DNA of 42,332 bases, taken from contig JACPRW010000007.1 in the NCBI GenBank assembly GCA_016193585.1, forward strand, positions 1 through 42,332, in the 5' to 3' direction. Below the pieces are notes generated by a model. It did no database searches and had not been told where the DNA came from. It worked only from the letters and a program-made list of their open reading frames with translations. Source of the stretch: Candidatus Aenigmatarchaeota archaeon. Lineage in GTDB: Archaea > Aenigmatarchaeota > Aenigmatarchaeia > GW2011-AR5. Position numbers and translations under genes: made by a program. Shown here piece after piece: positions 33,061 to 41,973 of the stretch; the first letter of the stretch is position 1, and every line of letters starts with the position of its first letter.

Positions 33061-34134
33061 TCAGTCTAAATATCCTTCGGCTTTCAGCAGCTCAGCGGTC
33101 AGCACTGCACCGCCCGCCGCGCCGCGGAGCGTGTTGTGGCTCAGCGCTGCGAATTTGTAGTGAAAGAGGTTGTCCTCGCGCAGCCTGCCGATAGTGATTG
33201 CCATGCCGTTGCCCTCATCACGGTGCAGCCGTGTTTGCGGATGGTGCGCTTCAGTCAAGTACCTGAGAAATGGAACCGGGGCAGACGGCAGCTTGAGTTC
33301 CTGTGGCCTGCCGGCAAAGCCCTTCCACGAATCAAGTATCTGGTCAGCAGTCGGCTTCGTGGAGAACGATACGGACGTCGCAGCCAGATGGCCGTCGCTG
33401 ACCGGCACGCGGATGCAGTGGGCAGAAATGCGCGGTCCTGCTGCATTGACAATCCTGTTGCCGTCGATGCATCCCCATATCTTGAGCGGTTCCTGCTCGC
33501 TTTTCTCTTCTTCGCCGCTGATGAAGGGAATCACATTGTCAGCCATTTCCGGCCATGTCGCAAACGTCTTTCCTGCGCCTGAGATGGCTTGATAGGTGCA
33601 AACAGAAACGTCTGTCGGGCCGAAATCGGCTAATGCATGCAGCGGCGGCACGTATGATTGAATGGAGCAGTTCGGCTTGACAACCACAAAACCGCGTTTT
33701 GTACCGAGTCGTTTTCTCTGCGACGGAATGATGCCAAGGTGCTCTGGATTGACTTCCGGAATAATCATGGGCACGTCAGGCGTCCACCGGTGCGCCGAAG
33801 CGGTTGACACGACCGGAATTTCTTTCTGGGCGTATGCATCTTCGAGCGCACGCAGCGCATGCGCGTCCATGTCGAGCGATGAAAAGACACATGCGACTTC
33901 TCGAGCGACGGCATCGACGTTCATGACATTCCTTACCGTAAGGCCAGCAACATGCTGCGGGATACTGCCTCTCGTCCACCTCCCTGCAACAGCTTCACGG
34001 TACGTTTTCCCTGCAGATTTTTCTGACGCAGCGACTGCAGCCACTTCAAACCACGGGTGGTTTTCAAGAAGATGCACAAACCGCTGGCCGACCATGCCGG
34101 TCGCGCCGAGTATGCCGACAGGGATTTTATTCAT
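33061..34134 (-). CDS. asd: Aspartate-semialdehyde dehydrogenase
   Basis: Reduces aspartyl phosphate at the branch to lysine, threonine and methionine. VGILGATGMVGQRFVHLL at 6-23 binds NADP; catalytic C156 in VVKPNCSIQSY; AISGAGKTF and the general-base region ISAHCIRVPVSDGHLAA. 357 residues, of the archaeal/fungal type. Its ATG abuts the lysC stop. Confidence 0.95.
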   Translation of the reverse strand: MNKIPVGILGATGMVGQRFVHLLENHPWFEVAAVAASEKSAGKTYREAVAGRWTRGSIPQHVAGLTVRNVMNVDAVAREVACVFSSLDMDAHALRALEDAYAQKEIPVVSTASAHRWTPDVPMIIPEVNPEHLGIIPSQRKRLGTKRGFVVVKPNCSIQSYVPPLHALADFGPTDVSVCTYQAISGAGKTFATWPEMADNVIPFISGEEEKSEQEPLKIWGCIDGNRIVNAAGPRISAHCIRVPVSDGHLAATSVSFSTKPTADQILDSWKGFAGRPQELKLPSAPVPFLRYLTEAHHPQTRLHRDEGNGMAITIGRLREDNLFHYKFAALSHNTLRGAAGGAVLTAELLKAEGYLD

Positions 34135-35451
34135 CTATTCACCAAATAACGTTTCGTGCAGTATTCTTACGGCATCGTTCGCGTCTTCTTCCTTTACAAC
34201 TATTGTTTCATTTATTTTCCATGCCCCCGCGGATATCATCTCGACATCTATGTTTTTATCCTCGAAAGAGGTGTATATTCTTCCGGGTATTACCGGTGCA
34301 TTTCCGGGAAGCACCCCTATGACAGATACAGTTGCACGGTTGTTCTTTACCTCTACAGCAGCCAGTTTCCTTAATTCTTCAACAAGTTTCGTTGTATCGT
34401 ATTTCCCGTCTATGGTCAGGGAAATGCTTACTTCAGATGTGGATATAAAATCCACAGATATTGCCATCTCATCAAAGATCTTGAATATTTTGTGCAGAAA
34501 CCCGTGAAAAAGAAACATTTCCGGGGAATGTATGACGATTATCTTTATGTTTCTTTTGCAGGCGATTGACGTTATGCCTGATTTTTTGTTGACATGAGCG
34601 AGCACAGTAGTACCTTTATGCGTTGGGTTGTACGTATTCAGTATCCTTACCGGTATGTTTTTCTTTATCGCAGGCAGAATCGTTTTTGGATGCAGAACCT
34701 TTGCCCCCAGAAAGGCAAGTTCAGAAGCTTCCTTGTAGGATACCACGTCAACAGTTCTCGCATTCTTCACTATCTTCGGGTCTGCAGTCAGTATCCCGTC
34801 CACATCAGTCCATATCTGTATCTCTTCTGCATCTAAAGCAGAACCGATTATCGAAGCCGTGTAGTCGCTTCCTCCCCTCCCGACTGTGGTGATGTAGCCG
34901 TTTTTATCCTTGGCTAGAAAGCCCGTTACTACAGGAATGTGCACTTCCGGGATGCGCAAAAATTTCTGCAAATTCGTTTCTGTCTCGGGAAGGACTTCGG
35001 CATTGCCAAAATTGGAGTCTGTAACAAAGCCGATGTCGTATGAATTGTACGCCCTGGCGTCCAAGCCCTCTTTGGTCATGTATTCAGCGATTATTTTTGC
35101 TGCTATGCGCTCGCCAAAAGACATCACCGTATCCAGGGTTCTTGGTGTAAGCTCCTTCAAGGGCGATATATCCCTCATCAGAATTTCCAGTTCTTCAAGC
35201 TCGCGCCATATGACTGATGTACCGATGCCAAGGCCTTCGATAACTTCGAAATGCCTTCTTTTGAGACCTTCAAGGGCAGGGTTGCCGTTAACCGCACTAT
35301 TTGCCGCGCTTATCAATGAATCAGTGACGCCGCTGAAAGCAGAAACAACAACTACCGGCTTCCTGTTAATCTGGGACCTGACAATTTCTACAATATCTTT
35401 TATTCTCTCCGCATTGCCGACAGAAGTGCCGCCGAATTTCATGACAATCAT
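34135..35451 (-). CDS. lysC: Aspartate kinase of the lysine operon
   Basis: 438 residues from ATG 35451 (IVMKFGGTSVGNAERI at the N-terminus). The frame is open to 35556, but that part overlaps dapB and lacks family resemblance. GRGGSDYTASIIGSAL, TDVDGILTADP and HPKTILPAIKKNIPVRI are typical. Two ACT repeats at about 300-438 (ITSIACKRNIKIIVIHSPEM, VSVIGVLPGNAPVIPG) suggest feedback control, probably by lysine. It lies between dapB and asd. Confidence 0.94.
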   Translation of the reverse strand: MIVMKFGGTSVGNAERIKDIVEIVRSQINRKPVVVVSAFSGVTDSLISAANSAVNGNPALEGLKRRHFEVIEGLGIGTSVIWRELEELEILMRDISPLKELTPRTLDTVMSFGERIAAKIIAEYMTKEGLDARAYNSYDIGFVTDSNFGNAEVLPETETNLQKFLRIPEVHIPVVTGFLAKDKNGYITTVGRGGSDYTASIIGSALDAEEIQIWTDVDGILTADPKIVKNARTVDVVSYKEASELAFLGAKVLHPKTILPAIKKNIPVRILNTYNPTHKGTTVLAHVNKKSGITSIACKRNIKIIVIHSPEMFLFHGFLHKIFKIFDEMAISVDFISTSEVSISLTIDGKYDTTKLVEELRKLAAVEVKNNRATVSVIGVLPGNAPVIPGRIYTSFEDKNIDVEMISAGAWKINETIVVKEEDANDAVRILHETLFGE

Positions 35452-35492
35452 ACGAAGAACCCATGATTTCCTTGTGGAAGCATAAGAACCAG

Positions 35493-36239
35493 TTACGTGA
35501 AAAAGTCGCCCATAAAATCCTGCATGGTGTAAAATCCCCGCTTGTTGCGTATCCACTGTGCAGCGAGCAGAGCTCCCAGTGCAAACCCTGCCCTGCTCCG
35601 GGCGGTGTGCGTCAGTTCTATGGTGTCGGCTTCGCTGTCAAATCCGACGACATGCGTTCCGGGTATGTACCCTGCCCGGAAGCTTGCTATGTGCAGTTCC
35701 TCGGGGAGTATGCGCCTGTCGAGCCGGTCAAAGACAGGTTTTTTCTTCCGTTCGATGTTTTTGATGAGGAGGTCGCCGAGCGCCTTTGCCGTTCCTGACG
35801 GGGAGTCTATTTTTTTGTTGTGATGGCCTTCGTACACGAATGCATCATAATCGCTGACCTTGTCAAAGAGCTGCGCCGCCTTTTCGGTGATGGTAAAGAA
35901 GAGGTTCACCCCAAGGGAAAAATTAGGGCTGTAGATGCACCCTATGTTGTGTTCCTGCACGGTTTTTTTTACCTCCTCAAGAGAATCGTACCATCCTGTT
36001 GTGCCAACAACCATATTTTTTCCGATGTCCGCTGCGCTGCGTACATGGTCGGCAACAGCATCAGGTACAGAGAAGTCTATCGCAACATCAGCGTGAGCGA
36101 GCGCGTCTGCGCTTACCGTGGTATGAGTTGCTGCTTGGGCTGTTGGGTCTATGATAGCGCTTACGGTCATGCCCCTTTCCTTGGCAAGGCGCGCCAGCTC
36201 ATGTCCCATCTTCCCGTAACCGATAAGGGCTATATTCAT
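35493..36239 (-). CDS. dapB: 4-Hydroxy-tetrahydrodipicolinate reductase
   Basis: NIALIGYGKMGHELARLA at the N-terminus binds NAD(P)H; catalytic region YEGHHNKKIDSPSGTA; VVGTTGW. 248 residues from ATG 36239, which is 25 nt after the dapA stop; an upstream in-frame start at 36272 overlaps dapA and is less likely. Second step of the DAP pathway. Confidence 0.95.
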   Translation of the reverse strand: MNIALIGYGKMGHELARLAKERGMTVSAIIDPTAQAATHTTVSADALAHADVAIDFSVPDAVADHVRSAADIGKNMVVGTTGWYDSLEEVKKTVQEHNIGCIYSPNFSLGVNLFFTITEKAAQLFDKVSDYDAFVYEGHHNKKIDSPSGTAKALGDLLIKNIERKKKPVFDRLDRRILPEELHIASFRAGYIPGTHVVGFDSEADTIELTHTARSRAGFALGALLAAQWIRNKRGFYTMQDFMGDFFT

Positions 36240-36264
36240 GAGAACCACGGCAACACAACGAGGC

Positions 36265-37152
36265 TCACGCAATGGTAAGTTCCTGGTACTGCCTGAGTAC
36301 CGCTTTTAATTTTTCAGCATTCTGCGGCTGCAGCTCGCACAGCGGCAGCCTGCAGCCTCCGGCAGGCATGCCGGCAAAGTTCATGGCGGCCTTGATGGGC
36401 ATGGGATTTGTCTCTATGAACGCGGTCTTGAAGATGGGCATCAGTTTGTAATGAAGTTTTCTCGCGCTTTCGAAATCGCCTTTCAGTGCATGCGAAACCA
36501 TATCCGAAACCATCCGCGGAAACAGGTTGCTGACGACTGAAATCACGCCTCTCCCCCCTGCTGCTATCAGGGGAAGCGTCATGTTGTCGTCCCCGCTCAG
36601 CACGATGAAATCTTTTGGCAGTTGCGCGATGACGTCCATCATCTGGCTGATGCTTCCCGAAGCTTCCTTGACAGCACGCACGTTGGTTAATCCGCTCATC
36701 CTGAGGAGCGTTGGTGTCTCTATGTTGACTCCTGTCCTTCCCTGAATATTATAAACAATGACGGGCATGGCAACAGCATCGTTGACTGCCTTGAAGTGCC
36801 GGTAGAGGCCTTCCTGCGTCGGCTTGTTGTAATAAGGCGAGACGATGAGCACGGCGTCTGCGCCCAGATCCTTCGCCTGTCTGGCATATTTTATCGTCTT
36901 TTCCGTGGAGTTTGTTCCTGCGCCGACAATCACGGCAGCCTTGCCGTTCGCTTCGTCAACAACCGCAGAAACAATCTTTTCCCGCTCATCGTCGGTTATC
37001 GTGGGCGACTCGCCGGTCGTGCCCAACGGCACAAGCCCGGAAACGCCGTTTGCTATCTGGAACCGAACGTTCTCGCGAAGGCCGGCATAATCCACACCGA
37101 GCGCCGTGTCAAACGGCGTTACCAACGCGGTGATGCAACCTTCAATGCGCAC
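36265..37152 (-). CDS. dapA: 4-Hydroxy-tetrahydrodipicolinate synthase
   Basis: Condenses pyruvate and aspartate semialdehyde, the first committed lysine step. Schiff-base K162 in RAVKEASGSISQ, Y134 in VIVYNIQGRTG, GTTGESPT at 44-51 and SPYYNKPTQEGL. 295 residues, start GTG 37152. First gene of a five-gene operon. A TATA box TTTAAATAA (minus, 37191-37183) lies about 35 nt upstream. Confidence 0.96.
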   Translation of the reverse strand: MRIEGCITALVTPFDTALGVDYAGLRENVRFQIANGVSGLVPLGTTGESPTITDDEREKIVSAVVDEANGKAAVIVGAGTNSTEKTIKYARQAKDLGADAVLIVSPYYNKPTQEGLYRHFKAVNDAVAMPVIVYNIQGRTGVNIETPTLLRMSGLTNVRAVKEASGSISQMMDVIAQLPKDFIVLSGDDNMTLPLIAAGGRGVISVVSNLFPRMVSDMVSHALKGDFESARKLHYKLMPIFKTAFIETNPMPIKAAMNFAGMPAGGCRLPLCELQPQNAEKLKAVLRQYQELTIA

Positions 37153-37182
37153 TCAAACACCCAATATATTCTTGCAAGGTAA

Positions 37183-37217
37183 TTATTTAAAGTTTATTAT
37201 TCGTAATTAATTTACGA
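37183..37217. promoter_or_regulatory. Divergent dapA/Lrp promoter with candidate Lrp-type operator
   Basis: The dapA TATA box (37191-37183, minus) lies next to the near-palindrome TCGTAATTAATTTACGA (37201-37217), with a second inverted AT-rich word ATATTCGAAAATAT (37217-37230) following. AT-rich palindromes of this kind are typical Lrp/AsnC sites. Their position between dapA and the regulator gene suggests lysine-responsive control, by analogy with LysM-type regulators; this is inference. Confidence 0.5.
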
Positions 37218-37261
37218 TATTCGAAAATATGTGCAGTGATGCTTTTGGACGGGTGACGCGT

Positions 37262-37657
37262 ATGGACGACATTGATACGAAGCTGCTGGGCATGTTGAAA
37301 AAGGATTCGAGGAGGAGTTTTGTCACGATGGCAGAGCAGCTCGGCGTAACCGAAGGGACGGTGCGCAACAGGGTCAAGGAGATGATGCAAGCCGGCGAGA
37401 TTAAAAGATTCACCATAAAAACCAAGGCAGGCATGGAGGCGCTTGTCTTTGTCAAGGCGCAGCGTACAAACCTCAGGGGCATTGTGCAGGAGTTGGAAAA
37501 AATAGCCGACGATCTCTATGAAATTTCAGGCGATTATGATATTGTGGTGCGTATAGAAGCTGATTCTTTGAAAGGCCTGAACGAAAAAGTTGACTCCATA
37601 CGGGAAATAAAGGGCATCGCCGCAACGAGCACCGCGGTAAAACTCGCCCAGAAATAG
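37262..37657 (+). CDS. Lrp/AsnC-family transcriptional regulator
   Basis: 131 residues from ATG 37262 (DDIDTKLLGMLKKDSRRSF). Helix-turn-helix MAEQLGVTEGTVRNRVKEMMQAGEI at 24-48, then the RAM effector domain with DLYEISGDYDIVVRIEA. Divergent from the dap operon, so a lysine-responsive regulator is likely. A start at 37229 would place the operator inside the gene. Confidence 0.9.
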   Translation: MDDIDTKLLGMLKKDSRRSFVTMAEQLGVTEGTVRNRVKEMMQAGEIKRFTIKTKAGMEALVFVKAQRTNLRGIVQELEKIADDLYEISGDYDIVVRIEADSLKGLNEKVDSIREIKGIAATSTAVKLAQK

Positions 37658-37692
37658 CAGGGCTATTAAAGTTTTGCTCCTCAGGTAGATTG

Positions 37693-38346
37693 ATGGTTCT
37701 CGGCCAGTTCGACGGGCTCGCCGCTGCCATCCTGGCGTTCATCAAGGCGCATGGCGCGCTTGCGGTGTTCATCGGCGTGCTGCTTGAGGAAATCATCATC
37801 CCGATACCGTCCTTTGCCATCCTCATGAGCGCCGGATTTTTCATCGTCCCTGCCGGCGCGCCGCTCGCCGAAGCGCTGCAGATAATATTACTCGTCATCG
37901 TCATACCCGCTTCCATCGGCGCGACCATCGGCGCGTTCTTCCCTTATGCGATAGGCTACTACGGCGGCAGGCGCATCATCACCAAAATTGAGCGTTTCGT
38001 CGATTTCTCGTGGAGGGATGTCGAGAAGGCAGGCGACAGGCTGGAAAAGGAAAGGAACATGTGGATAGGCCTGGTTGTTGCGCGGGCAATCATCATCGTC
38101 CCCATGTCGGTCGTTTCCGTTGCCGCGGGCACGCTGCGGCTCTCGTGGCGGCATTTTGCAATCACCACGTTCATCGGCTCGGTGCCGCGGGCGTTCCTGC
38201 TCGCATTCCTGGGCTGGAAGTTCGGCGCCACCTATACGACATTCCTCGAAGGGTTCGGCCTTGTAGAGCAGCTCATGGTTCTGGCAATACTTTCTGCCGG
38301 AGGCTACCTGATGTACCGCCATCTCAAGCGGCGTGTTGTCGGATAG
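37693..38346 (+). CDS. DedA-family membrane protein
   Basis: 217 residues. LEEIIIPIPSFAILMSAGFF near the N-terminus and GLVVARAIIIVPMSVVSVAAGTLRLSWRHF, the DedA arginine/proline/glycine segment, followed by FIGSVPRAFLLAFLGWKFG. Four to five membrane helices with a re-entrant loop. Family members act in lipid scrambling and membrane homeostasis. Starts 35 nt after the Lrp gene. Confidence 0.88.
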   Translation: MVLGQFDGLAAAILAFIKAHGALAVFIGVLLEEIIIPIPSFAILMSAGFFIVPAGAPLAEALQIILLVIVIPASIGATIGAFFPYAIGYYGGRRIITKIERFVDFSWRDVEKAGDRLEKERNMWIGLVVARAIIIVPMSVVSVAAGTLRLSWRHFAITTFIGSVPRAFLLAFLGWKFGATYTTFLEGFGLVEQLMVLAILSAGGYLMYRHLKRRVVG

Positions 38347-38381
38347 GGTTTCTAGCGCACTTCGATTCCGTTGCTGCAAGC

Positions 38382-38390
38382 TTTTTATAC
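38382..38390 (+). promoter_or_regulatory. TATA box of the microprotein/FGE-like unit
   Basis: TTTTTATAC would place the transcription start near 38412, downstream of an ATG at 38400 and upstream of the microprotein start at 38488. Confidence 0.45.
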
Positions 38391-38487
38391 CTTCCGGTGA
38401 TGGTAAAAACAGAAAGGGCTGAAGCAGAATGGCTTGCGACACGTCGCCGTGGCAGCCTCAATGAAAACATGAAAGGTGTAGGACATT

Positions 38488-38571
38488 ATGAAATGCGCGC
38501 AGTGTGCAAAAAACGAAGCTGACAAGAAAACCGGGCTGTGCATAGACTGCACGTTCGAGAGCGGATACTGA
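38488..38571 (+). CDS. 27-residue zinc-finger microprotein
   Basis: The ORF reads MKCAQCAKNEADKK then TGLCIDCTFESGY: two CxxC pairs (C3/C6, C18/C21) 12 residues apart, a complete single zinc knuckle. GGTGTAGG lies 6-13 nt upstream as ribosome-binding site. The next gene starts 23 nt after its stop, so both are probably in one transcript. Its small size means it would be missed by usual length cut-offs. Single-knuckle proteins of this kind are often nucleic-acid or protein binders; the role here is unknown. Confidence 0.65.
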   Translation: MKCAQCAKNEADKKTGLCIDCTFESGY

Positions 38572-38594
38572 ACGTTCCCCATGAGGCCGACGCA

Positions 38595-39380
38595 ATGACT
38601 ACAAAGGCACCACCATGGATTCATGTTCCGGCACTGATGGACGGAAGCAACGTAGTTGTCCCTCAGTTCTGGCTGGGCGAAGATGTTGAATACAGACGAG
38701 ATGGAAGGTGTGCGCTTTCTCCGGCTGGATACAATTCTCGGATGCAATTGCCTACACTGGCAGAATTACGGTATGCTTATTGTGGCAGGAATCCTGACGG
38801 ATCTTTTGTTTCTCCTGATTACAAGCAGAGCGTTCGTTCTATGCGTGGCCGTGGCGAATGGACATCTACATTCCTGCGCGATGGAAGAGAAGCAATAGAA
38901 AATCCTGAAAATTTTGTTTGCAGGAACGGCATTTGGGTAGTCGAAGGCGGAAAAGTGAGTCCTGTAGAGCTGCCGCCTGACGGCTGGACGCTTGAATACG
39001 ACAAGCCTACCGGCTTCCCAAGCAGAACATCACAGGAGAGAAGAAACGCTGAGGGAGTCTTCGGCAATGATGCTTCATACTTTTACAGAAATACGAGAGG
39101 TGTAAGGGCCGTGTTGCGGAACTTCGGCCTCAACGACAGCGGGCCGTTCTACGTCAACGCGAGCTACGGGCCTGCTGACGGGGATTCGTACGTCGGTGCG
39201 CGTTCGTGCCGAAGAGAGCCAGACACACGAAATGCGTCAGTCGACGTTGGGCAATCCATGGAGCGCCGTGCGTTACCTGTGTACGCAATGGGTCAGGCAG
39301 AATACGATGCACTGCTACAGCTGGCTCAGGGAAACCCTCAGTTAGAAGAAATTCTCTCCCGGATCAGAAGACAGGCATAA
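38595..39380 (+). CDS. Uncharacterised protein with FGE-sulfatase/C-type-lectin-like features
   Basis: 261 residues from ATG 38595; upstream in-frame start 38538 lies within the microprotein gene. LPTLAELRYAYCGRN resembles the RLPTEAEWE-type helix of formylglycine-generating-enzyme-like domains; RGEWTSTFLRDG resembles their WEWTS motif; RGVRAVLRNFGLND their G-F-R-V strand. Catalytic cysteines of true FGE are not seen, so it is more likely a binding or structural member of the fold. No signal peptide. Confidence 0.5.
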   Translation: MTTKAPPWIHVPALMDGSNVVVPQFWLGEDVEYRRDGRCALSPAGYNSRMQLPTLAELRYAYCGRNPDGSFVSPDYKQSVRSMRGRGEWTSTFLRDGREAIENPENFVCRNGIWVVEGGKVSPVELPPDGWTLEYDKPTGFPSRTSQERRNAEGVFGNDASYFYRNTRGVRAVLRNFGLNDSGPFYVNASYGPADGDSYVGARSCRREPDTRNASVDVGQSMERRALPVYAMGQAEYDALLQLAQGNPQLEEILSRIRRQA

Positions 39381-39411
39381 ACATACAGCCAAGCGGGCGC
39401 CCGCTGTGCTG

Positions 39412-39636
39412 CTAGGCCGGGGCTTTTTCACGGAGCAACCGCGCCAGCGTCGTCTGGAATTCCTTGTCCTCTTCCGCGAACGAGCCTCTCAGGATGCGCA
39501 GGTCGTGCTCTTTCTTTTTTCTCAGGGTGATGAACTGCAGTATTTTGCTGTGGAGCTTTTCCATTTCGGTGTCAATGAGGTCTATCTCCCGTTCAAGCCT
39601 CGCTATTTCACGGTGCATTTCCTCTTCGAGTGGCAT
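39412..39636 (-). CDS. Small coiled-coil protein
   Basis: 74 residues, heptad-like pattern from MHREIARLEREIDLIDTEMEKLHSKI onward, two helices separated near residue 40. Charged and soluble. Function unknown; such short archaeal coiled coils can be prefoldin-like or partner subunits. Confidence 0.6.
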   Translation of the reverse strand: MPLEEEMHREIARLEREIDLIDTEMEKLHSKILQFITLRKKKEHDLRILRGSFAEEDKEFQTTLARLLREKAPA

Positions 39637-39699
39637 AAGAATCGCTCTCGCCAGAATACATATACCAATAAACGTATGGAGACGAAGGGTTTTAAGGTT

Positions 39700-41250
39700 T
39701 CATTGTAGGTTTTTTTCCATGTAAAAACCGTTCAAGGTGTAGCCGAGCTTTCGGTAATATTCCCGTGCGCCGACGCCGCTCGTCACGGTTATTTTTTCCT
39801 TCCCGTGTTCGCGCGCGATGCGCTCGGCTTCTTCCATAAGCCGCTTTCCCAAACCCATGTGCTGGTAGCCGCCATGTGTGCTGATGGGCACCATCCGGCC
39901 GTACACATGAAGCTCGCGTATTTTTGCCGTATCGCTGGCGTCTATCCTGAGGCGGAGGAATGCAACAAGCACGTTGCCGGTGAAGCTCAGGAAGATTTCC
40001 TTCCCGCCTGAAGCTTCATATTCGATTGAGGTGAGCTGTACGTTAGCAGCTTGCTGCGTGCCGACTTCCCTGCAGCGTATGCACAGGCAGCGCAGCCCGA
40101 GCTTGTCCATTTTCTCATGCGCGAGCTGTCGGATATTTGTCGTCTTCGCACCGCTCTCGACCGCTTTTTCCGATATGTCGCGCGAGACGCGCTTTATCCT
40201 GACGTAGCGCGGCACGTTTTTCTTCAGTTCGATGAGCAGGTCTATCGCCTGTTCCGAGGTGAGCGGCGCGTACCTCCCCTGTTTCCACAGATTATAGAGT
40301 TCTGTGCCCGGAATAACAAGGACCGGATATATCTTGAGTTCATCAGGCCGGTATGCAGCGTTGTCGAACAGTTCCTTGAACATCGCGATTTCTTTTTCAG
40401 TATCAATCGCTCCGTGCAAGCCCGTGAGTCCCGGCATCCAGTGAGCGGTCACCTTGAGCCCTGCGTCTTTAAGCAGTTTGAATGCACGCATGTTTTCTGC
40501 AGCAGTATGGCCACGCTTCGTAATCTTCAGGAGTTCTTCGTCTGTCGACTGCACGCCGATTTCAACGCGCGTTGCGCCATAGCCGAGCATTTCCTTGATA
40601 TGATAATCCCTGCAATAATCAGCGCGCGTTTCTATGGTGAGGCCGATGACGCGGCTGGCTGCAGTTTCGTTGGCGCGTTGGGCTTCTTCCATCGCTGATG
40701 CCTCTTTTCCGTTGAATGCCTCATAGCAGCGCTTGATGAACGCATCGCGCTTCTCCTTCCGCCACGCCATGAAGGTGCCTCCCATGACGATGAGCTCGCA
40801 CTTGTCGGTCGCATGGCCGATTGCGTGCAATTGCCTGAGCCTGTTGGTGATCTGGAGATAAGGGTCATAGTTATTGCGGATTGCACGGAGCGTCGTCGGC
40901 TCGACGCCGATGTAGCTTTTCGGCGCATTGCTGCCTTGAGGACAATAGACGCATTCAAAAGGACATGAGTACGGCTTGCCGCCCACGAGCAGATTGTCGA
41001 GCCACATGACCGCGATGTTGGCGACGCCGGAAAGCGTCCGCACCGGCTTGGTCCTGAGGAACTGCACAAGCCCGTCGTTTTTGTCGAGCCGGGATATGAG
41101 ATCGGCATTCCTGATGACGTCGCCGATGCCGTATTTCTTGGCGACGTGTATTTTTTCCCGTTCAAACATTTCATGGCTGGTTATTTTCCCGTTCCTGAGT
41201 TTTGCAATAAGCTCGTCTGCTGCGGCATTTTTGTTGTCGGCGAGTAGCAT
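39700..41250 (-). CDS. elp3: Elp3-type tRNA uridine carboxymethylase
   Basis: 516 residues. Radical SAM cluster C96, C100, C103 (CPFECVYCP) with GVEPTTLRA and GATRVEIGVQS; zinc/linker cysteines LRCLCIRCREVG at about 383-392; C-terminal GNAT acetyltransferase from about 410 with GGYQHMGLGKRLMEEAERIA as acetyl-CoA site. Acts on U34 of tRNA to form the cm5U-type modification. The order and length are those of archaeal Elp3. Confidence 0.95.
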   Translation of the reverse strand: MLLADNKNAAADELIAKLRNGKITSHEMFEREKIHVAKKYGIGDVIRNADLISRLDKNDGLVQFLRTKPVRTLSGVANIAVMWLDNLLVGGKPYSCPFECVYCPQGSNAPKSYIGVEPTTLRAIRNNYDPYLQITNRLRQLHAIGHATDKCELIVMGGTFMAWRKEKRDAFIKRCYEAFNGKEASAMEEAQRANETAASRVIGLTIETRADYCRDYHIKEMLGYGATRVEIGVQSTDEELLKITKRGHTAAENMRAFKLLKDAGLKVTAHWMPGLTGLHGAIDTEKEIAMFKELFDNAAYRPDELKIYPVLVIPGTELYNLWKQGRYAPLTSEQAIDLLIELKKNVPRYVRIKRVSRDISEKAVESGAKTTNIRQLAHEKMDKLGLRCLCIRCREVGTQQAANVQLTSIEYEASGGKEIFLSFTGNVLVAFLRLRIDASDTAKIRELHVYGRMVPISTHGGYQHMGLGKRLMEEAERIAREHGKEKITVTSGVGAREYYRKLGYTLNGFYMEKNLQ

Positions 41251-41295
41251 GTCTATAGTTTCTCAGATATGATTAAAAATGAAGGAGATGGCGCA

Positions 41296-41973
41296 TCAGA
41301 TGTTCCACGGGTTGAGATGGGTGACACGCATTCCTTCATTCCGCAGGGCTGTTATCAAGCCGTAGCCGTCATCTGCGTGGTATGCCCCGATTCTCAGCAC
41401 CGGTCTCTGCGGGCCGTAGTCGCGGACTGTTCGTATGCGCTCTACCCAAATAGTTTCTCGCTCCCTTTGCAATGCTTCGTATTCCTCTGGCGTCAGCGGT
41501 TCGCCTCTCCTGTGCAATTGTTCAAAATACGGATTTTTGTCATCGAGGTAGCATAGGGGGATTCCTGAAGCGCGGCGTCGCGCATACGCAGCAGCAGGGT
41601 CTCTTGAAGGATTTCTCGCCCCTACTTGTTCGTTGCTGCCTTCGAGAAAAAAACCGTCAGGCTCAAGTAGTGTGTACAAGTGGAATTCCAGATACATGAT
41701 TTTTTTTCTTGCGCGCAAAATCCTCTTTGCCGCTCTCTGCAGGGAATCGTACCACACATGATAATTAACAGCCAATGAAATACTGCTTGCTGCGTACAGT
41801 GCAGTTCGTGCCAGTGCAGAAGAGTGAATTTCTCCAATAACATACAATTGCCCTCCTGATAATGCGAGTTCACGCATACTGTCCGGATGGCTGACTAACT
41901 GCCTCAGTGATTTGGTGTATTCACGCGCCTGAAGCTGAACCTTCATTACCATTATGATATCGTCTGCTTCCAT
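41296..41973 (-). CDS. Uncharacterised protein with TraB/Tiki/ChaN-like motifs
   Basis: 225 residues from ATG 41973, which has GTGGGG just upstream. LYVIGEIHSS (G47, H50), YLEFH (E96), RERETIWVERIR and LRIGAYHADDGYGLI at the C-terminus follow the order G-x-x-H, E, R-x-x-x-M/W, G-x-x-H of the TraB/Tiki/ChaN superfamily, which includes metalloproteases and haem-binding proteins. No membrane helix. Function unknown. The composite array at 42.1-42.3 kb lies upstream. Confidence 0.55.
   Translation of the reverse strand: MEADDIIMVMKVQLQAREYTKSLRQLVSHPDSMRELALSGGQLYVIGEIHSSALARTALYAASSISLAVNYHVWYDSLQRAAKRILRARKKIMYLEFHLYTLLEPDGFFLEGSNEQVGARNPSRDPAAAYARRRASGIPLCYLDDKNPYFEQLHRRGEPLTPEEYEALQRERETIWVERIRTVRDYGPQRPVLRIGAYHADDGYGLITALRNEGMRVTHLNPWNI

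Noticed and set aside
38400-38522. 40-residue ORF overlapping the zinc microprotein
   Set aside because: It lies about 10 nt after the TATA box, upstream of the expected transcription start, has no ribosome-binding site, and its sequence lacks any motif.
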